DNA of 10,150 nucleotides from an uncultured Actinomycetes bacterium (GTDB lineage Bacteria > Actinomycetota > Thermoleophilia > Solirubrobacterales > 70-9): the NCBI GenBank assembly GCA_946886425.1, contig CAMPIP010000073.1:1-10150 (forward strand), written 5' to 3'. A program made the position numbers and the translations under genes. Under the pieces are notes generated by a model, which was not told the DNA's origin, searched no databases, and worked only from the letters and a program-made list of their open reading frames with translations. Shown piece by piece: positions 5,236 through 10,150 of the stretch; position 1 is the stretch's first letter; every line of letters starts with the position of its first letter.

Positions 5236-6542
5236 CTGACGAGGCTTCGTACGACGTGATCGTCGTCGGGGCGCGCTGCGCCGGCTCGCCGCTGGCGATG
5301 ATGCTGGCCCGGCGGGGGGTGCGCGTCTGTCTGGTCGACCGCGCCGACTTCCCCAGCGACACCCCCTCGACCCACGGCATCCTGCCCCACGGGGTCAAGG
5401 TCCTCGAGCGGCTCGGGCTGCGCGAGCGGATCGAAGAGGTGGCGCCGCCGGTCGACCGCGCCTACCTCGGCTTCGACAACGTCACGATCGACTTCGACGG
5501 CGCGAGCCGGATTTCGGGAGCGCCAACCTTCAACGTGCGGCGGATCACCCTCGACGCGATCCTGCTCGAGGCGGCCCGTGCGGCGGGCGCCGAGGCGCGG
5601 CTGAAGACGCCGGTGACCGGGCTGCTGCGCTCGGGCGATCGGGTCGTCGGCGTCGAGACTCCGGCCGGCGAGCTGCGCGCGCCGCTCGTCGTCGGCGCCG
5701 ACGGCGCCCGCTCGACCGTGGCCCGCCTCGTCGGCGCGGTCGAGTACCACCGCACCGCCCCGGAGCGGATCTTCCTCTGGTCCTACTTCGAGGGGGTCGA
5801 GGAGGACGTGCCGCGAATCTGGCTCGGCAACATCGACGGCAACAGCTACCTCGCCAGCGCCAGCGACAACGGCCTCTTCCTAGCTGCCGTCGTCGTCCCG
5901 ATCCGACACCGCGACCAGCTGCGCGTCGATCGCACCGGCGGCTGCGAAGCGGGACTGCGGCGCTGGCCGGAGCTGGCCCGCAAGCTTGACGGCGCCCGCC
6001 GGGTCGGGCCGGCACGGATGATGTCCCGCTGGCACGGCTTCTTCCGCCAGTCGGCCGGGCCCGGTTGGGCGCTGGTCGGCGACGCCGGTCACTTCAAGGA
6101 CCCGACCCCGGGCCAGGGCATCTCCGACGCCCTGCGCCAGGCCGAGACGATGGCGGCGGCGATCGCGCGGGCGCTTGAGAGCGGGGCCGACCCCGAGGCG
6201 CCGCTGCGCGAGTGGTGGAAGTGGCGCGACCGCGACTGCTGGGAGATGTACTGGTTCGCCCGGGAAATGGGTGAGAGCGACCGCCGGCCGCTGCTCTCGG
6301 CGGCGTTCCAAAATCGCTTCGCCGAGGATCCCGAACTCGTCGAGGCCTTCTTTCGCGTCCTCGGCCGCCAGGCCTCCCCCGCCAAGGTCTTCGGCCCCGC
6401 CTTCGGCTTCCCGCTGCTTGGCAGGGCGCTGCGGGACAGCCCCGGCAAGCGCCTGGCCCTGCTCGAGGAGGCGCGGGGGATCCTCGCCGAACAGGGACGC
6501 CGTCAGCTGCTCGACGTCACCGACTACCGCCGCCCGTACTGA
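5220..6542 (+). CDS. FAD-dependent oxidoreductase/monooxygenase (PHBH/geranylgeranyl-reductase-like fold)
   Basis: A 440-residue flavoprotein. The N-terminal dinucleotide fold 'YDVIVVGARCAGSPLAMML' (11-29) uses GARCAG in place of the usual GAGxxG. D40 ends the second strand ('RVCLVD') and should bind the adenosine ribose. The DG motif 'VVGADGARSTVARL' is at 157-170, and the GD motif 'ALVGDAGHFKDPTPGQGISDAL' at 284-305 binds the FAD pyrophosphate and ribityl chain. These three motifs define group A flavin monooxygenases and related reductases. The C-terminal third is Trp/Arg-rich ('WWKWRDRDCWEMYWF'). The first residues (MLQRRSDEAS) are short, and no better start exists. The divergent TetR gene 6 bp away suggests substrate-induced expression, as for degradation of an aromatic or lipophilic compound. 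The substrate is unknown, and dehydrogenase or reductase activity remains possible. Confidence 0.88.
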   Translation: MLQRRSDEASYDVIVVGARCAGSPLAMMLARRGVRVCLVDRADFPSDTPSTHGILPHGVKVLERLGLRERIEEVAPPVDRAYLGFDNVTIDFDGASRISGAPTFNVRRITLDAILLEAARAAGAEARLKTPVTGLLRSGDRVVGVETPAGELRAPLVVGADGARSTVARLVGAVEYHRTAPERIFLWSYFEGVEEDVPRIWLGNIDGNSYLASASDNGLFLAAVVVPIRHRDQLRVDRTGGCEAGLRRWPELARKLDGARRVGPARMMSRWHGFFRQSAGPGWALVGDAGHFKDPTPGQGISDALRQAETMAAAIARALESGADPEAPLREWWKWRDRDCWEMYWFAREMGESDRRPLLSAAFQNRFAEDPELVEAFFRVLGRQASPAKVFGPAFGFPLLGRALRDSPGKRLALLEEARGILAEQGRRQLLDVTDYRRPY

Positions 6543-6564
6543 GCGTGCGGCGCGTGCCCGGCTA

Positions 6565-7272
6565 TCAAGCAGGCGCGAGCAGCCGTCGCGCTTCGTCGGG
6601 GCCCACGTAGGGGCTGAGGAGCAGCTCGACCAGGATCGGGGTGAGCTCCTGGAGATGCTCCCCGCGCTCGCTGTGGATGTATCGGGCGACCAGCGAGACG
6701 GCGCCGCCGAGCAGGCCTTCCTCGAGCTGCGGGGGCAAGGCGGCGCCAGCCGTCGGCTCCTCGCGGCCACGGCGGAGCAACGCCGCGAGCCGGTCGATCA
6801 GGGCTTCGTGCCGAGCCACGGCGACTGGCCCGACGACGAAGGCCTCGACGGTGCATATTCGTGCCAGGCGGGGATCGGCGGCGAGCAGATCGAGCAGACG
6901 CTCGACCGAGTTGGCGACCCCCTGCGCCCAGCCCATCGTCGCCGCGATCGTCGCTTCAACCCGCTCCCACAGCCACTCGACCGCGATGTCATAGGCGGCG
7001 AGGAAGCAGTCCTCCTTGTCGCTGAAGTGCCGGTAGAAGGCGCCCCGGGAGACCGCCGCGTGACGGGTTATGTCCGCTACCGTCACCGCCGGGTACCCGC
7101 ATTCGGCGATCGCCTCGATCGCGGCGGCGAGCAGCCGGTTGCGGTGGTTGCGGTCGACGAAGTCCTGGGGCAGGCCGTGGCGGCCGCGCGGCAGGCGGGC
7201 GAGGATCGCCGCGTTCGAGTAGTCGACCTCGAGCGAGAAGGGCCCGCCGCTGACCTGAGCCGGCACCGTCAT
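6565..7272 (-). CDS. TetR-family regulator (third gene of the minus-strand TetR operon)
   Basis: A 235-residue TetR regulator. A 25-residue tail leads to 'ARLPRGRHGLP' (26-36), a lead-in shared with two other regulators here. The DNA-binding domain covers about residues 43-95: 'RNRLLAAAIEAIAECGY', 'VTVADITRHAAVSRGAFYRHFSDKEDCFLAAYD', with the usual Phe-Tyr at 79-80. The C-terminal half is helical and ends near 'ELLLSPYVGPDEARRLL'. The open frame extends far upstream, but the ATG at 7272 is chosen because it lies 2 bp after the TAG of the upstream TetR gene, giving tight translational coupling. Upstream extension would overlap that gene in another frame. It converges with the oxidoreductase, whose stop is 22 bp away. 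Ligand and targets are unknown. Confidence 0.88.
   Translation of the reverse strand: MTVPAQVSGGPFSLEVDYSNAAILARLPRGRHGLPQDFVDRNHRNRLLAAAIEAIAECGYPAVTVADITRHAAVSRGAFYRHFSDKEDCFLAAYDIAVEWLWERVEATIAATMGWAQGVANSVERLLDLLAADPRLARICTVEAFVVGPVAVARHEALIDRLAALLRRGREEPTAGAALPPQLEEGLLGGAVSLVARYIHSERGEHLQELTPILVELLLSPYVGPDEARRLLAPA
6988..7032 (-). repeat. 45-bp near-identical block, copy 1 (TetR helix 3-4 region)
   Basis: This block matches 7683-7727, in the neighbouring TetR gene, at 43 of 45 positions, in the same orientation and the same codon register. It encodes the segment after the recognition helix (RHFSDKEDCFLAAYD). The two differences fall at 6997/7692 (synonymous) and 7016/7711 (Lys to Arg). 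Identity drops at both ends. Confidence 0.75.
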
Positions 7273-7274
7273 CC

Positions 7275-7898
7275 CTAGCTCGGCTCCGCCAGTGCCCACG
7301 CGGTCGCCGGCTCCATGTATGTGACCAGCAGGAAGTAGGAGACCTCGGCGACCAGGTCCGTCGGCCTGGAGGCGCTGCCGAGCGAGAGGATCGCCCCGCC
7401 GAGCAGAGTCCGCTCGAGGTCGGGCGGGATCGCCTCGGGGTTGGAGTGAAGCCCGCGGCCCGCGCTCAGGACAGGGACCAGCCGAGCGATCGTCGCCCGG
7501 TGCCGGTCCAGCGCCCGCGGACCCGCGAAGAGGATCTCGCGCCCACAGACGCGGGCGAGGCGGGGGTCGGAGTCGAGCAGCTCCGCGACCGTCCCCACCG
7601 CCCGGCGGAGACCGCGTGCCCAACCGTCGCGCCAGCCAGCGAGGGCGGCGCGGACCCGGTCCTCGATTCGGGCCACCGCCTCGTCATAGGCAGCGAGGAA
7701 GCAGTCCTCCCTGTCGCTGAAGTGCCGCCCGAACTCGGCGGCGCTGACGTCCGCGGTGGCGAGGATCTCGGTCACCGTGGTGGCGCCGTAACCGCTTCGC
7801 GAGACGACGGTGGCGGTGGCGTCGAGGATGCGGGAGCGACAATCGCTCGTGGCTGGCGCATCCACCGCCTCGATAAGAGCCGCGGCCCGCCGGGGCAT
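7275..7898 (-). CDS. Divergent TetR-family regulator (second gene of the operon)
   Basis: A 207-residue TetR regulator. The DNA-binding domain is at about residues 20-73: 'CRSRILDATATVVSRSGYGATTV', 'ILATADVSAAEFGRHFSDREDCFLAAYDEA'. Two features are odd. The LPRG lead-in present in its neighbours is missing. In the recognition helix the nearly invariant aromatic of '[TS]FY[RK]xF' is Gly (EFGRHF, G57), which may change DNA contacts or stability. The C-terminal half resembles that of the gene at 6565 ('LLDSDPRLARVCGREILFAGPRAL' against 'LLAADPRLARICTVEAFVVGPVAV'), so the two look like paralogues. The ATG overlaps the previous stop (TGATG) and has a good GGAGG seven bases upstream (7906-7910). 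It may have altered or weakened DNA binding; the frame itself is intact. Confidence 0.85.
   Translation of the reverse strand: MPRRAAALIEAVDAPATSDCRSRILDATATVVSRSGYGATTVTEILATADVSAAEFGRHFSDREDCFLAAYDEAVARIEDRVRAALAGWRDGWARGLRRAVGTVAELLDSDPRLARVCGREILFAGPRALDRHRATIARLVPVLSAGRGLHSNPEAIPPDLERTLLGGAILSLGSASRPTDLVAEVSYFLLVTYMEPATAWALAEPS
7683..7727 (-). repeat. 45-bp near-identical block, copy 2
   Basis: Partner of 6988-7032, with 43 of 45 bases identical. It lies directly after the unusual EFG sequence of this gene's recognition helix. A local duplication or gene conversion is the simplest reading; strong protein and codon constraint is the alternative. Confidence 0.75.
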
Positions 7899-8563
7899 CA
7901 GGCAGCCTCCGCGGACGGGCCGTAGAAGGAGAGGATTACCTCGCTCAACTCCGGGCCCAGCTGGGACAAACCACTGACCCGCTCGGCCATGACCAGCTCG
8001 GCGATCCGCGAAGCGATGCCGCCGACGAGGGTCAACTCGGTCGCGCGCGAGGGCCGGCGCTCCGGCGGCAGGGCCGCCCCGGCCTCCGTCAGCAGCGCCG
8101 CGTAGGCGCCGAGCCAGTCGAAGTGGCGGCGGGCGATGCGTCCTCCTGCCGCTGGCGCCTCCAGGGTCAGCAGTTGAGCGAGCGCCGGTTCGGTGGCGAG
8201 CATCCGCAGACCCGCGTCGAGTGAGCGGCGGACCAGGTCGGCCAGCTCGCCGCCCTCCTCACAGGGCTCGCGAAGCGTCGAGAGGAGGCGCTCCTGGGAA
8301 CGCTCATGGAAGGCGAGGACGCACTCGGTCTTGTCCGCGAACTGCCGGTAGAAGGAACGGGTTGAGACCCCCGCCGCGGCGCTGATCCGGGCAACCGAGG
8401 TCCGCTGGTATCCGCGTTCGGCGATCACCTCGGCGAGCGCCGCGAAGATGCGCTCCCGCTGGTTGCGGGCGACCTCCTCGGCGGAAAGCGCGTGAGGGCC
8501 GCGAGGCAGCCGCGGGCGCCCCCGATCGCCCTTGCCCGCTGTCGCCGCGGCGGCGGGGCTCAA
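7898..8563 (-). CDS. TetR-family regulator (first gene of the minus-strand TetR operon)
   Basis: A 221-residue TetR regulator. A basic tail with 'RGRPRLPRGPHALSAEE' (14-30) precedes the DNA-binding domain at about 36-85: 'RERIFAALAEVIAERGYQRTSV', 'ISAAAGVSTRSFYRQFADKTECVLAFHE', with the normal Phe-Tyr pair at 71-72. The C-terminal half is helical ('TELTLVGGIASRIAELVMAERV'). The chosen start is a TTG at 8563, preceded by a purine run (GGGAAAGGG on the minus strand, 8566-8574) that can act as a ribosome binding site; no ATG or GTG gives a sensible alternative. It leads a three-gene operon and overlaps the next gene by one base (TGATG). A consensus promoter lies about 90 bp upstream, with a palindrome over its -35, so self-repression is plausible. 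Ligand and targets are unknown. Confidence 0.88.
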   Translation of the reverse strand: MSPAAAATAGKGDRGRPRLPRGPHALSAEEVARNQRERIFAALAEVIAERGYQRTSVARISAAAGVSTRSFYRQFADKTECVLAFHERSQERLLSTLREPCEEGGELADLVRRSLDAGLRMLATEPALAQLLTLEAPAAGGRIARRHFDWLGAYAALLTEAGAALPPERRPSRATELTLVGGIASRIAELVMAERVSGLSQLGPELSEVILSFYGPSAEAA

Positions 8564-8602
8564 CGCCCTTTCCCTGTTCGAGACTGAATTTCTGGCCGAA
8601 AG

Positions 8603-8616
8603 AAGAACAAGTTCTT
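8603..8616. repeat. 14-bp palindrome in the leader of the minus-strand TetR operon
   Basis: AAGAAC (8603-8608) and GTTCTT (8611-8616) are perfect 6-bp arms around AA. As DNA it could be a TetR operator. As minus-strand RNA it can fold into an AAGAA/UUCUU stem closed by a CUUG tetraloop. It lies downstream of the predicted transcription start, so either role is possible. Confidence 0.45.
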
Positions 8617-8654
8617 TTAAGAGGCGAACAACAGGTTTTCCTTCTTACGACACG

Positions 8655-8684
8655 AGAGTACACATAAGTGGACACGGGTGTCAA
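8655..8684 (-). promoter_or_regulatory. Consensus promoter of the minus-strand TetR operon
   Basis: On the minus strand, TTGACA (8684-8679, a perfect -35) and TACTCT (8660-8655, -10) are 18 bp apart. The predicted start is near 8648, giving a leader of about 85 nt before the TTG start at 8563. Unlike most promoters in this window, it is not leaderless. It fits the cluster of palindromes around it. The hexamers are read directly from the sequence; activity is inferred. Confidence 0.65.
8671..8682. promoter_or_regulatory. Operator-like palindrome over the -35 box
   Basis: GACAC and GTGTC are perfect 5-bp arms around GG (8671-8682). The palindrome overlaps four bases of the -35 hexamer (8679-8684). 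GACACG also occurs at 8649-8654, 22 bp away and next to the -10, so a pair of related half-sites may flank the promoter core. A bound dimer here would block RNA polymerase. Which of the five TetR proteins binds cannot be told. Confidence 0.5.
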
Positions 8685-8825
8685 GCAGAAGAGACGCCGG
8701 CGTTCCCGCATCAGCAAGCCGTTTGCTGCGGATTCGAGCCGGCCAGGCAGCGGAGCGGTGATGACGAGCGGGCCCTCGGACTCGCGGCGCGACCGCAACC
8801 GGCGCGGCGCAGAAGTCTCGGCATC

Positions 8826-8844
8826 CCACCCGAGGTGGCACAAT
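8826..8844 (+). promoter_or_regulatory. Inverted repeat and -10 box before the plus-strand TetR operon
   Basis: CCACC (8826-8830) and GGTGG (8834-8838) are perfect 5-bp arms around CGA. They directly abut CACAAT (8839-8844), a -10-like box with an upstream TGG that resembles an extended -10. The ATG follows after eight bases at 8853, so the leader is absent or only a base or two long. No clear -35 is visible. A repressor on the inverted repeat would occlude the spacer of this promoter. Confidence 0.45.
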
Positions 8845-8852
8845 CGGGGTGA

Positions 8853-9545
8853 ATGGGAAACGAGGCCGAGTTTTTGTCCGCTCACAACGTTCTCGCGCCA
8901 ACCTCGCCGGCGCCCTCTGCCTCCCGCGCCCGCGAAGAGAAGGTGCTGGCGGCGATGGCCGCGCTCTGCGCGGAACGCAGCTACGCGGCGACGACGATCG
9001 GCGAAGTCGCCAAACGCGCCGGAGTCTCCACCCGCACCTTCTACAAACTCTTCCCCGAGGGCAAGCAGCAGTGCTTCGAGGCAGCCGGCGTCGCCTTCGT
9101 CGCCGAGCTCGAGCAGAGCGTGGCGGCGGCACGCCAGGACACCGGCACCTGGCCCGACGAAGTCCGCGCCGGGATCGCCGCGATCCTCGAGGTCGCGGCC
9201 CGCAAACCGGACTTCGCCCGGCTCGCCTTCGTCGAGGCCGGCGCCGTCGACCCCGCTCTGGTCGAGCGCCACCGACCGGCCCTGGCGGAAGCGCTGGCGC
9301 CGCAGCCGCTGCCGGATGGCGAGCGCGCCGACAACCCGCTGGCGATCGGCGCCCTCGGGCGAGCGCAGGTCCTGATCATCGAGCGGATCACCGCCGGGCG
9401 AACCGCGGAGCTGCCGCAGCTGCTGCCCGACGTCCTCTTCATCGCCCTGCTCCCGTTCCTAGGCCAGGAGGAGGCGCTGAAAGCGGCGCGGTCGGCGCGG
9501 GCCACGATGGCCGACGGGGTCGGCGCCACGGGATCGGCGAAATGA
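8853..9545 (+). CDS. TetR-family regulator (first gene of the plus-strand operon)
   Basis: A 230-residue TetR regulator. An unstructured Ala/Pro/Ser tail (about 1-26) is followed by the DNA-binding domain at 27-78: 'EEKVLAAMAALCAERSYAATTI', 'VAKRAGVSTRTFYKLFPEGKQQCFEAAG'. The turn after the recognition helix is one residue longer than in its neighbours (FPEGKQQCF against FSDKEDCF), and the LPRG lead-in is missing. The C-terminal half is helical and includes 'GRAQVLIIERITAGRTAELPQLLPDVLFIALLPFLG', a typical TetR ligand or dimer region. The start is the ATG eight bases after CACAAT. The gene ends ATGA, overlapping the next TetR gene, so the two are translated together. Ligand and targets are unknown. 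Confidence 0.88.
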   Translation: MGNEAEFLSAHNVLAPTSPAPSASRAREEKVLAAMAALCAERSYAATTIGEVAKRAGVSTRTFYKLFPEGKQQCFEAAGVAFVAELEQSVAAARQDTGTWPDEVRAGIAAILEVAARKPDFARLAFVEAGAVDPALVERHRPALAEALAPQPLPDGERADNPLAIGALGRAQVLIIERITAGRTAELPQLLPDVLFIALLPFLGQEEALKAARSARATMADGVGATGSAK

Positions 9546-10150
9546 GCGAAGGGCCGGACTCCCCGCGGGGCCCGGCCTCGACCCGGCTCCCGCGCGGCCC
9601 GCATGGCCTGCCGCGCGAGGAGATAGCTCACAACCAGCGCCAACGCCTGCTGGCGGCGATGGTTCGGGTCTGCGGCGAGAAGGGCTATGAGGCGACCTCG
9701 GTGGCCGACGTCCTGCAGGCATCCGGCGTCGGGCGCGAGACCTTCTATGAGCTCTTCGAGGACAAGCGCGACTGCTTCCTCGCCGCTCACACCCTCCTGG
9801 TCGAGGACCTGGTGACCCAGGTGCGCGGCGCCTACGAGGACGCCGAGGGGACCTGGCCCCAACGCGTCCGCGCCGGCCTCGCCCGCCTGCTCGGATGGCT
9901 CGCCGCCGACCCCCTCGCCGCCCGCGTCGCGGTGGTCGAGATGGCCGCCGCCGGCCCCGTCTACGCCGAGCGCTTCCAGGAGTACTTCCACCTCTTCACC
10001 TCGATCCTCGACGAGGGCCGCGAGCTCAGCCCGATCGCCGAGGACCTCCCCCAGATCTCCAGCATCGCCGCCGCCGGCATCTTCGCCCGCGTCTACGAAG
10101 AGGTCGCGATGGGCCGCGCGGAGTCGCTCCCCGACCTCGGCGACGAGGCG
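9542..10150 (+). CDS. TetR-family regulator (second gene of the plus-strand operon), cut by the window end
   Basis: The frame is open for 203 codons from the ATG at 9542 to the end of the window with no stop, so the gene is nearly complete but its last residues are missing. 'TRLPRGPHGLPREEIAHNQRQRLL' (14-37) is the shared lead-in. The DNA-binding domain spans about 33-84: 'CGEKGYEATSVADVLQAS' and 'GVGRETFYELFEDKRDCFLAAH', with the usual Phe-Tyr at 68-69. The C-terminal part ('TWPQRVRAGLARLLGWLAADPLAARVAVVEMAAAGP') is like the upstream gene's 'TWPDEVRAGIAAILEVAARKPDFARLAFVEAGAVDP', so the two are paralogues in tandem. The start overlaps the previous stop (ATGA). Genes just right of the window may be the real targets of the array. 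Confidence 0.88.
   Translation, partial: MSEGPDSPRGPASTRLPRGPHGLPREEIAHNQRQRLLAAMVRVCGEKGYEATSVADVLQASGVGRETFYELFEDKRDCFLAAHTLLVEDLVTQVRGAYEDAEGTWPQRVRAGLARLLGWLAADPLAARVAVVEMAAAGPVYAERFQEYFHLFTSILDEGRELSPIAEDLPQISSIAAAGIFARVYEEVAMGRAESLPDLGDEA

Larger units (their letters stand above)
8564..8852. other. Divergent intergenic region between the two TetR operons
   Basis: This 289-bp spacer is the longest non-coding stretch in the window. Its left part (about 8577-8690) is clearly AT-richer than its surroundings and holds a minus-strand promoter, the palindromes listed separately and a direct repeat of GAACAA (8605-8610 and 8626-8631, 21 bp apart). The middle (about 8690-8820) is GC-rich, and I see no gene or clear structure there. 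The right end has an inverted repeat and -10 box before the plus-strand operon. Open frames crossing it look like chance frames. Confidence 0.75.

Noticed and set aside
5880..7278. Long frames on both strands covering the end of the oxidoreductase and the TetR gene at 6565
   Set aside because: They cross the end of the real convergent genes in shadow frames and show no domain pattern.
7273..7623. Upstream extension of the TetR gene at 6565 to a start at 7623
   Set aside because: The added 117 residues are the out-of-frame shadow of the preceding TetR gene. The ATG at 7272, two bases after that gene's stop, is a better start.
7446..7925. Plus-strand frame inside the minus-strand TetR operon
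   Set aside because: A composition-driven shadow; the minus strand encodes a clear TetR domain with a ribosome binding site.
8304..9272. Minus-strand and plus-strand frames (including 8668-9375) crossing the divergent spacer
   Set aside because: They run through the promoter region and out of frame into TetR genes, with Arg/Ser-rich nonsense composition.
1..10150. CRISPR array, transposon ends, integrase, tRNA or rRNA
   Set aside because: I looked for regularly spaced repeats, long terminal inverted repeats, transposase or integrase motifs and tRNA-like folds and saw none.

Overview
The window is high-GC, densely packed bacterial chromosome with very short intergenic gaps. It most likely comes from a deep-branching actinobacterium of the Thermoleophilia (Solirubrobacterales type). 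This is an inference, not a search result. It rests on the GC-rich codon use, on TetR regulators with an 'LPRGPHGL' lead-in and an 'HFSDKEDCFLAAYD'-type segment, on secreted IPT/PASTA proteins, and on start codons placed one discriminator length after a TAnnnT -10 box (leaderless style).

Layout. (1) 1-102: the end of a SHOCT-domain protein. (2) 99-913, minus strand: a two-gene toxin-antitoxin-like module, an XRE/HTH antitoxin followed by a PIN-domain ribonuclease toxin. A perfect 9-bp inverted repeat overlaps the antitoxin -10 box. (3) 1003-2236, plus: an M55 (DppA-like) D-aminopeptidase and a small conserved hypothetical. (4) 2318-3408, plus: a membrane-anchored protein with a degenerate universal-stress-like domain, translationally coupled to a two-CBS-domain protein and followed by a possible hairpin terminator. 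(5) 3472-4539, plus: an exported IPT/TIG plus PASTA protein with the best plus-strand promoter in the window. (6) 4536-6542: a TetR/WHG repressor (minus) divergent from an FAD-dependent oxidoreductase (plus), with only 6 bp between their start codons. (7) 6565-10150: five consecutive TetR-family genes with no other gene between them. Three lie in a tight minus-strand operon and two (the last cut by the window end) in a plus-strand operon. The 289-bp divergent spacer between them is AT-rich at one end and carries a consensus minus-strand promoter and several palindromes.

How the parts may work together. The PIN/XRE pair is self-contained and probably autoregulated. The TetR at 4536-5213 is the natural local regulator of the adjacent oxidoreductase, plausibly a detoxification or catabolic flavoenzyme. 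The five-regulator array is the most unusual part. It has no enzyme or pump gene inside it, so its targets are each other, genes beyond the right edge, or distant loci. Nothing here amounts to a clearly new defence or mobile system. There is no transposase, integrase, tRNA, rRNA or CRISPR array.
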